From the NCBI RefSeq assembly GCF_000233715.2, contig NC_021184.1, positions 1,334,501 through 1,398,500 on the forward strand: 64,000 nucleotides of DNA. The letters are read 5' to 3'. Under the pieces are notes generated by a model. It was not told the DNA's origin and did no database searches. It saw only the letters and a program-made list of their open reading frames with translations. Both the position numbers and the translations under genes were made by a program. How positions within the stretch are numbered: the stretch's first letter is position 1; each line of letters starts with the position of its first letter. The DNA is from Desulfoscipio gibsoniae DSM 7213. Lineage in GTDB: Bacteria > Bacillota > Desulfotomaculia > Desulfotomaculales > Desulfallaceae. Shown piece by piece: positions 53,375 through 62,318 of this stretch.

Positions 53375-55468
53375 ATGAACAGGGACTTTGTACTGGAAAT
53401 TGGTGTAGAGGAATTGCCGGCCCGTTTTTTGGACCCGGCGCTTACCCAGCTGCAAAAGCTCACCGGGCAAGCTTTACAGGATAACCGTCTTAACTGTGGG
53501 GAAATTGTAACCAGTGGCACCCCTCGTCGAATTACGGTTTTCGTTCGGGATGTGGCGGAAAACCAGCAATCTTTGTTGCAAGAGGTTAAGGGCCCGGCGG
53601 TGAAGGTGGCCTTCAATGCCGCGGGCGAACCCACCCGGGCCGCCCAGGGCTTTGCCAAAAGCAACCGCGTTAAGGTGGAGGAACTGGTGCGCAAATCGGT
53701 GGGTCCGGTGGAATATGTTTTTGCCGTCAAGCAAGAGGCAGGCCGACCCGCCGCTGATGTACTGAAGGAATTGGCTCCGGTGCTTATCGGGGGGCTACAT
53801 TTCCCCAAACCCATGCGCTGGGGTGACCTGGACATGCGATTTGCCCGTCCCATCCGCTGGCTGCTTTGTCTTTTCGGCGGAGATGTGGTGCCCTTTACTA
53901 TGGCCGGTTTGCAGGCCGATCGTTATATATACGGCCATCGCTTTTTGAGCAGCGGCAAAATGTCTGTCACTGATGCCGGCGCTTACTTTGAAGTGATGCG
54001 TGGAGCTCATGTAATTGTTAATGTGACCGAGCGCCGGGAAATTATTCGCCGGCAGGTCAATGAAGCTGCGGCCCGTGAGGGCGGGCAGGCGGAAATTGAT
54101 GCTGATCTGTTAGATGAAGTTACTAATATAGTGGAATATCCCACGGCCCTGTGCGGTAGTTTTGATAAAGATTATTTGCAAATGCCTGAGGAGGTAATAA
54201 TTACTCCCATGCGGGAGCACCAGCGCTACTTCCCGGTGCGTGGTGCGGACGGGCGCTTGCTGCCCCGGTTTATTGCCGTGGGCAACAGCGGCAATGATCC
54301 CGAAAGTATCAACATCATCCGGGCCGGTAACGAAAAAGTGCTGCGTGCCCGTCTTTCCGATGCCGCCTTTTTCTGGCAAGAAGATCTCAAGACCAATTTG
54401 GCGGACCGTGTGGAGGGACTGCAAAAAGTAGTGTTTCAGGAAAGTCTGGGCACAATATATGAAAAAGTGTTGAGAATTACCGCTCTGGCCGACTTACTGG
54501 CCGCTCGAATGGGTGCGGGACTGCAGGAGCAGGGGGATACCACCCGGGCAGCCTTCCTGGCTAAAGCAGATTTATTAACCAATATGGTTTACGAGTTCCC
54601 CGAACTGCAGGGAATTATGGGCCGGGAATACGCCTTGCGCCAGGGTGAACCGCCGACGGTGGCCCAGGCGGTATATGAACATTACTTGCCCCGCTTTTCA
54701 GGCGATGAATTGCCCGCAACTCTGCCAGGTCGGGCACTGAGTATTGCCGATAAAGCGGACACAATAGTAGGCTGCTTCGGTGTGGGCATTATGCCTACGG
54801 GTTCACAGGATCCCTATGCCCTGAGGCGCCAAGCTCTAGGCATATGCAATATTATTTTAGACGGCGAACTGGTGCTGTCAATTAAGGAAATTGTTGAGCA
54901 GGCCTATAGAGGGTATGCCGGCCGGGTGCAGATGAAACTATCGCTGGAGCAGGTTACCGGTGAGCTGGAGGAATTCTTCCAGCAGCGCCTGCGCGGTTTA
55001 TTTATCGACCGGGGGCTGTCCTATGACACGGTGGAAGCCGTTTTAGCTGCCGGTATAGATGATCTGGCCGGGACCTGGCAGCGGGGCCAGGCACTGGAAA
55101 AATTCCGTTCCGACCCGGCCTTTGACGCTTTGCTAACTGCCTATACCAGGGCGCACAACCTGGCTAAAAAGGCGGCCCATGACAAGGTTGATGCGGCACT
55201 TTTTGATTCTGCGGCCGAGCAAGAGCTCTACCAGGCATTTCAGTCGGTATCCGAATCCGCCTGGGCCCAAATTAACAGCCGGGATTATGGCGCTGCGTTG
55301 TCTTTAATTGCTAAACTGCAAAAACCGGTGGATCGTTTCTTTAATGATGTGATGGTGATGGTGGATAATGATCTGGTCAGAGAAAACCGCCTGGCCCTAT
55401 TGAAAAAAATTGCCACATTTATTGGCAGTATGGCAGACTTGAGTAAAATGGTAATACCAAATAGATAA
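53375..55468 (+). CDS. glyS: Glycine-tRNA ligase beta subunit
   Basis: 697 residues. Begins MNRDFVLEIGVEELPARFLDPALTQL; contains the HD-like and tRNA-binding parts, for example GRALSIADKADTIVGCFGVGIMPTGSQDPYALRRQALG. ATG at 53375 is one base after the glyQ stop, with GGAGGG nine bases upstream. Confidence 0.98.
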   Translation: MNRDFVLEIGVEELPARFLDPALTQLQKLTGQALQDNRLNCGEIVTSGTPRRITVFVRDVAENQQSLLQEVKGPAVKVAFNAAGEPTRAAQGFAKSNRVKVEELVRKSVGPVEYVFAVKQEAGRPAADVLKELAPVLIGGLHFPKPMRWGDLDMRFARPIRWLLCLFGGDVVPFTMAGLQADRYIYGHRFLSSGKMSVTDAGAYFEVMRGAHVIVNVTERREIIRRQVNEAAAREGGQAEIDADLLDEVTNIVEYPTALCGSFDKDYLQMPEEVIITPMREHQRYFPVRGADGRLLPRFIAVGNSGNDPESINIIRAGNEKVLRARLSDAAFFWQEDLKTNLADRVEGLQKVVFQESLGTIYEKVLRITALADLLAARMGAGLQEQGDTTRAAFLAKADLLTNMVYEFPELQGIMGREYALRQGEPPTVAQAVYEHYLPRFSGDELPATLPGRALSIADKADTIVGCFGVGIMPTGSQDPYALRRQALGICNIILDGELVLSIKEIVEQAYRGYAGRVQMKLSLEQVTGELEEFFQQRLRGLFIDRGLSYDTVEAVLAAGIDDLAGTWQRGQALEKFRSDPAFDALLTAYTRAHNLAKKAAHDKVDAALFDSAAEQELYQAFQSVSESAWAQINSRDYGAALSLIAKLQKPVDRFFNDVMVMVDNDLVRENRLALLKKIATFIGSMADLSKMVIPNR

Positions 55469-55609
55469 AACAGGTGTAAATATGATGTAAATTTAAATTA
55501 AAAATATTTTAAATAGCAAGAGGAAATTTTAAGTGCGCATATAATATATATTATTTATAGGGAGCCAGGGTTAATAGTATGGCATATTTGCTCTGCAAGG
55601 GGCGATGAT

Positions 55610-56251
55610 ATGGAACTTAGCAAAAGGCAGGAGACTATTCTCGAGATAGTTAAAAAAGAAGGTCCCATTACCGGTGAACAAATTGCCGAGCGGCTGGGCC
55701 TCACCAGGGCCACACTGCGCCCGGATATGGCCATTTTAACCATGTCCGGCTTGCTGGAGGCCCGTCCCAGGGTAGGCTATTTTTACAGCGGCAAAAAACC
55801 CGGGCGGGAGATGGCCGAAAAGCTGCATCAAACATTGATCAGCGATATCAAGTCGGTACCCGTGGTGGTTCCTGAACAGTGTACGGTATACGATGCCGTA
55901 GTTACCATGTTCATTGAAGATGTGGGCACCATGTTTGTTGTTCGGGAGGGGGGCCTGCTGGAAGGCGTAATTTCCCGCAAGGATTTACTCAAGACCACCC
56001 TGGGCGGGCAGGATATTCACAATTTGCCCGTGGGGGTAATCATGACCAGAATGCCCAATGTTGTTTATGTGGAATCAGACGCATCGGTCTGGGAAGCTGC
56101 TCGCAGGTTAATAGCCCATGAGGTGGATGCCTTGCCGGTGGTGCGACAGGTTAAAGGAAATGACGGCCGGATAGATCTGGAAGTTGTTGGCCGATTCAGT
56201 AAAACCAATGTCACCAGACTGTTTGTTGAACTGGGTGAAGGTGGTTACTAA
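55610..56251 (+). CDS. ccpN: CcpN-type repressor (HTH plus two CBS domains)
   Basis: 213 residues. N-terminal helix-turn-helix (RQETILEIVKKEGPITGEQIAERLGLTRATLRPDMAIL) and two CBS domains that bind adenine nucleotides. In Bacillus, CcpN represses gluconeogenic genes and is encoded with the PPDK regulatory protein gene, the same order as here. GGGGCGATGAT precedes ATG. A sensor of carbon or energy state is likely. Confidence 0.92.
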   Translation: MELSKRQETILEIVKKEGPITGEQIAERLGLTRATLRPDMAILTMSGLLEARPRVGYFYSGKKPGREMAEKLHQTLISDIKSVPVVVPEQCTVYDAVVTMFIEDVGTMFVVREGGLLEGVISRKDLLKTTLGGQDIHNLPVGVIMTRMPNVVYVESDASVWEAARRLIAHEVDALPVVRQVKGNDGRIDLEVVGRFSKTNVTRLFVELGEGGY

Positions 56252-56273
56252 GGAGGCGGTATCCATATCCGCG

Positions 56274-57101
56274 GTGAATAAGCAACCAAGACCGGTAATC
56301 TATATTATATCGGATTCCATTGGTGAAACGGCCGAGTTGGTGGCTAGGGCGGCGGCCAGCCAGTTTAACGGCCGAGAGGTGGAGATTCGCCGGGTACCCT
56401 ATGTTAACGAAGCATCGGAAATTCCGGAAATTGTGGAGGAAGCCGGTCAGTTTAATAGTTTGATTGCCTATACGCTGGTGCTGCCGGAGCTCAGGGAGAC
56501 TCTGGTGGCAGAAGCAAAGAAACACCAAGTTTTGACGGTGGATATCATGAGTCCCATGCTGGATGCCTTAACCAAGCTGGAAGGCTCCCAGCCCAAGTTG
56601 GAACCGGGGCTGGTGCGCAAAATGGACCGTGAATACTTTCGCAAAGTGGAGGCCATTGAGTTTGCCGTTAAATACGACGATGGCAAAGACCCCCGCGGTA
56701 TTCTGCGCGCGGATCTGGTGGTTATCGGGGTGAGCCGTGCTTCCAAAACGCCTTTATGTATGTACCTGGCCCATAGACGTATCAAAGCAGCCAATGTGCC
56801 GCTGGTACCGGAAGTAGCCCCGCCCGAGGAAATTTTCAGTTTGGCCCGGCACAAGGTGATTGGCCTGAAAATCAGCCCCAACCAGCTTAATGAGATCAGG
56901 CGGGAGCGGTTAAAATCTCTGGGCCTTACTTCCAATGCTGATTATGCCAGCATGGAGCGCATCCTAAAAGAATTGGAATACGCAGAAAAGACAATGAAAA
57001 AAATTGGTTGCCCAATAATTGATGTAACCAATAAAGCTATTGAAGAAACCGCCAGCCGGGTGCTGGAAATATACTACAGGGGGGAAAGGCATGGTAGTTA
57101 G
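56274..57101 (+). CDS. Pyruvate, phosphate dikinase regulatory protein (PDRP)
   Basis: 275 residues, DUF299 family kinase/pyrophosphorylase. PVIYIISDSIGETAELVARAA at the start and the P-loop-like GVSRASKTPLCMYLAHR near residue 150. It inactivates PPDK by ADP-dependent phosphorylation of the Thr next to the catalytic His, and reactivates it by phosphorolysis. GTG 56274 (MNKQPRPVIYII) gives the family length but is far from AAGGAGG at 56250; GTG 56241 is an alternative. Overlaps ppdK by 11 bases. Confidence 0.92.
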   Translation: MNKQPRPVIYIISDSIGETAELVARAAASQFNGREVEIRRVPYVNEASEIPEIVEEAGQFNSLIAYTLVLPELRETLVAEAKKHQVLTVDIMSPMLDALTKLEGSQPKLEPGLVRKMDREYFRKVEAIEFAVKYDDGKDPRGILRADLVVIGVSRASKTPLCMYLAHRRIKAANVPLVPEVAPPEEIFSLARHKVIGLKISPNQLNEIRRERLKSLGLTSNADYASMERILKELEYAEKTMKKIGCPIIDVTNKAIEETASRVLEIYYRGERHGS

Positions 57102-59748
57102 TAAGTGGGTTTATACTTTTGAAGAAGGCCGGGCGGATATGAAGGATCTGCTGGGCGGCAAAGGTGCCAATTTAGCTGAAATGACCAATATTGGGTTACC
57201 GGTTCCTCCTGGAATCGTCATTACCACCGATGCTTGTAACCAGTTTTATGTGGAGAACAGGCAGTTTCCACCCGGCATGGAAGAGCAGGTGCGCGATAAA
57301 ATAAAAACGTTGGAGGAGAAAACCGGCAAAAGTTTTGGTGACCCCGACAATCCCCTGCTGGTCAGCGTGCGCTCCGGTGCGCCCATTTCCATGCCCGGCA
57401 TGATGGACACTGTATTAAATCTTGGCTTAAATGACGAAACAGTCAAGGGGCTGGCTCGGGCCGCCGGGGATGAACGGTTTGCTATGGACTGCTACCGCCG
57501 CTTTTTAAATATGTTTGGCGATGTAGTGCTGGGCATTGAACATGAAAAATTTGAGCGCATCCTGGAAACTCAAAAAGACATGGCCAATGTTCAATTCGAT
57601 AACCAGTTAACCGCCGAGCAATGGCAGGTCGTCGTAGAAGAATATAAAAAGCTTATTGAAAGGGAAACCGGCAGTCCTTTTCCCCAGGAGCCCATGGACC
57701 AGTTGTTTAAATCCATCTATGCGGTGTTTAATTCCTGGAATAATGACCGGGCCATTGTTTATCGTAAGGTAAATAAAATACCGGACAGCCTGGGTACTGC
57801 AGTGAACGTGCAGGTGATGGTGTTTGGCAACTTGGGCAATGACTGCGGCACTGGCGTAGCCTTTACCCGCGACCCGTCCACCGGCGTAAACGAGCTGTAT
57901 GGTGAATATCTCATTAATGCCCAGGGTGAGGACGTAGTGGCCGGCATTCGTACCCCGCAGCCCATTGCTACCTTAAAGGATGAAATGCCCGGTGTATACA
58001 AGCAATTTGCGGAAACATGCACACTGTTGGAAAAACACTACCGCAACATGCAGGATATCGAATTCACTATTGAACGGGGTAAATTGTGGATGTTGCAGAC
58101 CCGTAACGGCAAACGTACCGCCCAGGCAGCCATTAAAGTTGCAGTGGATATGGTAAACGAGGGTCTGATTACCAAGGAAGAGGCCATCATGCGGGTGGAA
58201 CCTGCCCATCTGGACCACCTACTGCACCGGCGCATTGACCCCAATGCTAGTTTACAAGTAATTGCCAAAGGTCTCCCCGCATCTCCCGGCGCCGCCGGCG
58301 GCCAGGTGGTGTTTGATGCCGATGAGGCTGAGAAACTGGGCCTTGAAGGGCAAAAGGTAATTTTAGTGCGTACAGAAACCACACCGGACGATATTCACGG
58401 TATTGTGCAGGCCCAGGGTATCCTAACTTCCCGGGGCGGCATGACCAGCCACGCCGCAGTGGTGGCCCGGGGTATGGGTAAGCCATGTGTCTGCGGCTGT
58501 GAGGCCATGCGCATTGATTATACAAATGAAGAGTTTTTAGTTAGCGGATTGACTGTTAAAAAAGGCGATATTGTTTCTATAGATGGTGCCACTGGCCAGG
58601 TTATGCTGGGTGAGGTGCCCATGATAGATCCTGAGCTCAGCGACGAATTCCAGCAGCTGCTCACCTGGGCTGATGAAATCAGGGCTCTGGGCGTGCGGGC
58701 TAATGCCGATACGCCCGGAGATGCTGCCAAAGCCAGGGAATTTGGTGCCGAGGGCATTGGTCTGACCCGTACCGAACACATGTTTATGGCACAGGACCGC
58801 CTGCCCATAGTGCAGCAGATGATCCTGGCCGACACAGACGAAGAAAGGGATAAAGCCCTTGCCAAATTGCTGCCGGTGCAGGAGGAGGATTTCTACGGTA
58901 TCTTGAAGGCTATGGAAAGTTTACCGGTGACTATACGGTTACTGGACCCGCCTTTACACGAGTTCTTGCCCAACGCCGAGGAGTTGATGGTCGAAATTAC
59001 GACCCTGCGGCTGACCGGAGGCGATGCCGGTGAAATCAAGCAAAAGGAAGAGTTGCTTAAAAAAGTACGGGCGTTGTCCGAATTTAACCCCATGCTTGGA
59101 CACCGGGGCTGCCGTTTAGGTATCACTTTCCCGGCGGTTTATGCCATGCAAGCCCGGGCCATCTTCCAGGCAGTGGTACGGCTGGTACAGGAGGGGTATA
59201 AAGTAATCCCTGAAGTTGAAATACCGCTGGTCATCGATGTAAACGAGCTGTCCTTCCTGCGTAATACTGTGGAGCAGGTGGCGGCCGATGTCATGAAGGA
59301 AACGGGCGTGGAGTTTGAATACACTGTGGGTACCATGATTGAAGTACCCCGGGCCGCTCTGCTGGCCGATGAAGTGGCCGGCGCTGCTGATTTCTTCTCC
59401 TTTGGCACCAATGATCTGACCCAGACTACTTTGGGCTTCTCCCGGGATGATGCAGAGGGCAAGTTTATGCAGGATTATATCGAGAAAAAAATATTGAAGG
59501 AAAACCCCTTTGTGGTATTGGATCGTAACGGCGTGGGCAAATTAATGCAAACTGCGGTGCAGTTGGGCCGTAGCGTAAAACCAGATTTGTTGATCGGTAT
59601 CTGCGGTGAACACGGCGGAGAGCCTTCATCCGTTGAATTCTGTCACCTGATTGGCTTAAATTACGTGAGCTGCTCGCCTTTCAGGGTGCCCATCGCCCGC
59701 TTGGCGGCGGCCCAGGCTGCTGTAATCAATAAAGACCAATCGAAGTAA
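57091..59748 (+). CDS. ppdK: Pyruvate, phosphate dikinase
   Basis: 885 residues. N-terminal ATP-grasp (KWVYTFEEGRADMKDLLGGKGANLAEM; SVRSGAPISMPGMMDT), central phosphohistidine domain GGMTSHAAVVARGMG with His454 and the regulatory Thr452, and the C-terminal TIM barrel with GICGEHGGEP. Interconverts pyruvate, ATP and Pi with PEP, AMP and PPi; in anaerobes it can run either way. ATG at 57091 after GGGGGGAAAGG. Regulated by the adjacent PDRP and probably by CcpN. Confidence 0.98.
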   Translation: MVVSKWVYTFEEGRADMKDLLGGKGANLAEMTNIGLPVPPGIVITTDACNQFYVENRQFPPGMEEQVRDKIKTLEEKTGKSFGDPDNPLLVSVRSGAPISMPGMMDTVLNLGLNDETVKGLARAAGDERFAMDCYRRFLNMFGDVVLGIEHEKFERILETQKDMANVQFDNQLTAEQWQVVVEEYKKLIERETGSPFPQEPMDQLFKSIYAVFNSWNNDRAIVYRKVNKIPDSLGTAVNVQVMVFGNLGNDCGTGVAFTRDPSTGVNELYGEYLINAQGEDVVAGIRTPQPIATLKDEMPGVYKQFAETCTLLEKHYRNMQDIEFTIERGKLWMLQTRNGKRTAQAAIKVAVDMVNEGLITKEEAIMRVEPAHLDHLLHRRIDPNASLQVIAKGLPASPGAAGGQVVFDADEAEKLGLEGQKVILVRTETTPDDIHGIVQAQGILTSRGGMTSHAAVVARGMGKPCVCGCEAMRIDYTNEEFLVSGLTVKKGDIVSIDGATGQVMLGEVPMIDPELSDEFQQLLTWADEIRALGVRANADTPGDAAKAREFGAEGIGLTRTEHMFMAQDRLPIVQQMILADTDEERDKALAKLLPVQEEDFYGILKAMESLPVTIRLLDPPLHEFLPNAEELMVEITTLRLTGGDAGEIKQKEELLKKVRALSEFNPMLGHRGCRLGITFPAVYAMQARAIFQAVVRLVQEGYKVIPEVEIPLVIDVNELSFLRNTVEQVAADVMKETGVEFEYTVGTMIEVPRAALLADEVAGAADFFSFGTNDLTQTTLGFSRDDAEGKFMQDYIEKKILKENPFVVLDRNGVGKLMQTAVQLGRSVKPDLLIGICGEHGGEPSSVEFCHLIGLNYVSCSPFRVPIARLAAAQAAVINKDQSK

Positions 59749-59793
59749 GCTTGAAATAGTTAATGACATATGGTACTATTTAACCTGACTAAC

Positions 59794-59837
59794 TTGGCGT
59801 AAGTCTCCCACTTCTATAAGTGGGAGTACAACGCCAA
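59794..59837 (+). repeat. Nested hairpin element, copy 2 (IS200/IS605-end-like)
   Basis: Outer stem TTGGCGT (59794-59800) with ACGCCAA (59831-59837), inner stem CTCCCACTT (59805-59813) with AAGTGGGAG (59818-59826), same geometry as 52087-52129 but with different paired bases. Confidence 0.6.
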
Positions 59838-59865
59838 CTAAGTCATGCATTTTGCAGTTCTAAAA

Positions 59866-59893
59866 TTCAGGGGGAGTTGAATCTCCCCCTGAA
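59866..59893 (+). terminator. Hairpin, probable ppdK terminator
   Basis: TTCAGGGGGAG (59866-59876) and CTCCCCCTGAA (59883-59893), perfect 11-bp stem, loop of 6 nt. The following TTAAG is a poor T tract, so termination efficiency is uncertain. Confidence 0.55.
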
Positions 59894-59932
59894 TTAAGAA
59901 CTTGCTTCAATAGGAAATTTTATATTTTAAGT

Positions 59933-60053
59933 TTTATAGGGTTCCGCAGTTTTGAAAAGAACTGGTCTGGACCGAGATAAAACGCACAGTTTATCTGTGT
60001 ACACGGAAGGATAAAAGCCTGGGAGATATTATGTATATCTTCCGGGTTTTTTT
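59933..60053 (+). ncRNA. Guanidine-I (ykkC) riboswitch with terminator
   Basis: Recognisable ykkC blocks: ATAGGGTTCCGCAG, CTGGTCTGGACCGAGA, ACACGGAAGGATAAAAGCC and GGGAGA. An expression-platform terminator follows: CCTGGGAGATAT (60018-60029) with ATATCTTCCGGG (60035-60046, two wobbles) and seven T. The aptamer's 3' strand is part of the terminator, so guanidine should switch transcription on. The guanidinium exporter downstream confirms the class. Confidence 0.95.
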
Positions 60054-60092
60054 ATTCTTGATGATTATGCGATGAAAGTGAGGAAATAACTA

Positions 60093-60579
60093 ATGTTTAG
60101 AGAAATGAGAAGAGGTAAGCAATTATTATCAATGGAAGACACCGTAGCTGTAATGGACAGATGCACAAATGGTGTTTCTGGCGTGCTTGGGTGATGAAGA
60201 TTATCCTTACGCAGTTCCACTTAGCTATGTCTATTGCAATGACAAAATCTATTTTCATTCAGCAAAAGCTGGACATAAAATCGATGCTATTAAGAAGAAC
60301 CCAAAGGTATCTTTTTCAGTAATAGATGAAGATACGATAGTAAGTGAAAAATATACTACTTATTTCCGTAGCGTTATTACTTTTGGTAAAGCAAGAATTG
60401 TAGAAGGTGATGAATGGCTGGAAGCTTTTGAGGCTTTAGTTGAAAAGTATTCAGGAGACCAACCTGAAGAAGCCAAACGCAAGGAAATAACCGGATGTTC
60501 GCAAGCTTATATTATTGCAATTGACGTCGAGCATATAACTGGCAAGGAAGCCATTGAATACGTCAACGTAAAAAGATAA
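60093..60579 (+). pseudogene. Pyridoxamine 5'-phosphate oxidase-like (PPOX) flavoprotein, frameshifted
   Basis: From ATG 60093 the frame gives MFREMRRGKQLLSMEDTVAVM...CTNGV and stops at TGA 60192; the continuation DEDYPYAVPLSYVY...HSAKAGHKIDAIKKNPKVSFSV is in the +1 frame to 60579. Removing one T from TTT at 60175-60177 restores a 161-residue protein of the split-barrel flavin-binding family (nitroimidazole-resistance-like). It is the first gene after the guanidine riboswitch, 23 bases before the exporter gene. A real mutation or a sequencing error are both possible. The TGA is not a Sec codon because the frames differ. Confidence 0.85.
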
Positions 60580-60602
60580 TTACCAGAGCCTTTATTTATA
60601 AA

Positions 60603-60935
60603 GTGGTGAAGAATATGAAATGGTTATTGTTAGTCATAGCAGGACTTCTTGAAATGTGCTGGGCTGTAGGATTAAAATATTCGCAAGGTTTCACAAAACT
60701 TATGCCGAGTGTCTTTACTATAGTGGGGATGATAGCGAGTTTTTATTTTTTATCGTTGGCATTAAAAAGTCTTCCATTAGGAACAGCTTACGCAATCTGG
60801 ACAGGAATCGGCACAGTTGGGACTGTGATATTAGGAATAATTCTGTTCAAAGAACCTGTTGACATGACAAGGCTTATCTTTATTGGATTTATAGTTATAG
60901 GAATTATAGGCTTGAAACTTGTATCTGCTCATTGA
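60603..60935 (+). CDS. gdx: Guanidinium exporter (SMR family, Gdx/SugE)
   Basis: 110 residues, four helices. The essential Glu is in GLLEMCWAVGLKYSQGF (helix 1) and the Gdx-type motif LPLGTAYAIWTGIGTVGTVILGI is in helices 2-3. It is an antiparallel homodimer exporting guanidinium against H+. Position behind a guanidine-I riboswitch agrees. GTG start with GGTGAAG region; ATG six codons in (60615) is an alternative. Confidence 0.95.
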   Translation: MVKNMKWLLLVIAGLLEMCWAVGLKYSQGFTKLMPSVFTIVGMIASFYFLSLALKSLPLGTAYAIWTGIGTVGTVILGIILFKEPVDMTRLIFIGFIVIGIIGLKLVSAH

Positions 60936-61196
60936 TAATGATATTCATAAAGTGTTCCATAATGTGAAAAAACGGTATATAGTAATGGAAGAGCGTACAG
61001 CCTCAAGGGTGATAATGGAATAACTTTTATAAACATTACAGAAGGAATATTCTTCTCCGATGACTTGGTTAAAAAAGAGGAAGCTAAATAAATTCAAATA
61101 CAACAAGGGTCAATCAAATAATAAAGTAAATACAAAATGGGTATTGTCTTTTAATAACTTTAAGAGGCATTACCCTTTTTCCCTTATTATGAAAAA

Positions 61197-61260
61197 ATGT
61201 AAAGCAACCTTGACAAGAGGCGGCGAAACATCTATAATGGATGTAAAGGTAACTTGTCAT
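61197..61260 (+). promoter_or_regulatory. Consensus promoter and putative operator of the XRE gene
   Basis: TTGACA (61210-61215), 17-bp spacer, TATAAT (61233-61238): a full-consensus promoter. Imperfect 20-bp direct repeats (ATGTAAAG...CTTG.CA) at 61197-61216 and 61241-61260 bracket it, 44 bases apart, and are good candidates for autoregulation by the XRE protein. The rest of the 340-base space shows nothing else apart from the direct repeat at 60950. Confidence 0.75.
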
Positions 61261-61276
61261 GAAATGAGGTGGTTAA

Positions 61277-61492
61277 GTGGAAAATAAAGTTGAAGAGCTT
61301 AGAAAGCGTATAGGACTTAATCAAGAGGATTTGGCGAAGGCTCTTAAAGTTTCAAGACAAACAATTAGCTCAATAGAAACAGGGAAGTATAACCCCTCAT
61401 TGGAATTAGCCTTCGCAATTTCAGACTACTTTAAAAAATCAATTGAGGAAATTTTTGTTTATGAAGGGAGAGGGGAAAATGAAAAAAAGTAA
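61277..61492 (+). CDS. Small XRE-family transcriptional regulator
   Basis: 71 residues, a single Cro/CI helix-turn-helix: LRKRIGLNQEDLAKALKVSRQTISSIETGKYNPSLELAFAISDYFKKSIEEIF, the YozG/YgzD-like subtype common in Firmicutes. GTG start at 61277 after GAGGTGG. Overlaps the next gene by 14 bases, so the two form a coupled pair. Likely repressor of its own promoter. Confidence 0.92.
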   Translation: MENKVEELRKRIGLNQEDLAKALKVSRQTISSIETGKYNPSLELAFAISDYFKKSIEEIFVYEGRGENEKK

Positions 61493-61922
61493 TTTGTATG
61501 TAGGGCTGATATACCTATTTATAGGAATTGTTTGCCTGGTTATTGCGTTGAATTTCGAGTCTAGACTAGAAAGCCTATTATTTGGGTTTACAGGGGCAGG
61601 AATTTGCAGTGGAGCAGTTATCTTATGGAAATATTATTATTGGACAAGAGCGGAAAACAAAGACAGATATCAAGAAAAAATTGAAAATGAGAACATTGAA
61701 TTACATGATGAAAGGAAAACCATATTGAGGGATAAATCTGGAAGATATGCGTATATTATTGGGTTGATAGTAATATCTATGTCTATTGTAATCTTTTCTA
61801 TAATGGGCAGTCTTGATATAATAAAAAATTCCAAGTTTATTACGTTATATTTAGCTGGATTTCTGGTATTCCAATACGTTATAGGAATTTTAATGTATAA
61901 CCATTTGAATAAGAAATACTGA
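61479..61922 (+). CDS. Four-helix membrane protein paired with XRE regulator
   Basis: 147 residues: helices at about 8-25, 34-50, 90-110 and 120-140, with a charged loop (RAENKDRYQEKIENENIELHDERKTILRDKSG) between helices 2 and 3, similar to DUF2178-type proteins often encoded after small XRE regulators. Function unknown; it may sense or counter a membrane stress. ATG 61479 after GAGAGGGGAA; codon use is AT-rich like its neighbours but unlike the rest of the window. Confidence 0.78.
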   Translation: MKKSNLYVGLIYLFIGIVCLVIALNFESRLESLLFGFTGAGICSGAVILWKYYYWTRAENKDRYQEKIENENIELHDERKTILRDKSGRYAYIIGLIVISMSIVIFSIMGSLDIIKNSKFITLYLAGFLVFQYVIGILMYNHLNKKY

Positions 61923-62125
61923 ATAAATGAAAAATAAGTGAACCTATAGAAACGTACAACATGTATGTATTGCGCATCAACAAATAACTTGTTTTGTATA
62001 AATGTTATAAGAAGTGTTCCATAATAGTAAAAAACAGCGATTGGTCTATTTTGATAGCGACGGCACAGGCCAAAGTTCAGAACGGCTAATTTTAGCGGCT
62101 TTAGCTTGCCTGTTTATCTTACTTT

Positions 62126-62152
62126 AAAGAGGGTCAGATGACCCTCTTTTAT
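62126..62152 (+). terminator. Rho-independent terminator
   Basis: AAAGAGGGTC (62126-62135) and GACCCTCTTT (62140-62149), loop AGAT, then TATTT. It lies about 200 bases after the membrane protein gene. Confidence 0.8.
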
Positions 62153-62196
62153 TTAGCGTCATTATTATGTTAAATATTTATTAACTAAAAAGGAAA

Positions 62197-62280
62197 TTGG
62201 TAAAAAGTATAGAAGTACAATTAATCTCAGATGAACAAGAAAAAAAGCTTCTAATTTATAAAAAGTACTGGCTGCTGTAA
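62197..62280 (+). CDS. Possible 27-residue ORF
   Basis: TTG 62197 with AAAAAGGA upstream opens MVKSIEVQLISDEQEKKLL...YWLL. It looks like the first residues of a longer protein and may be a gene fragment. Together with the terminator at 62126 it is all that was seen in the 396-base stretch before thpR. Confidence 0.2.
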   Translation: MVKSIEVQLISDEQEKKLLIYKKYWLL

Positions 62281-62318
62281 GTTTAATTGTACAGGCTGTT
62301 TACAGTAAACAAGCTGCT

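Larger units (their letters stand above)
60950..62036 (+). repeat. Short direct repeats flanking the XRE/membrane protein unit
   Basis: AAGTGTTCCATAAT followed by an A-rich run and AAAAAAC occurs at 60950-60971 and again at 62012-62034, 1062 bases apart. They frame exactly one transcription unit, as might the ends of an inserted segment. Confidence 0.5.

Noticed and set aside
60093-60194. UGA at 60192 as a third selenocysteine codon
   Set aside because: The conserved continuation of the PPOX protein is in a different reading frame, so UGA recoding would not restore it; a one-base insertion does.
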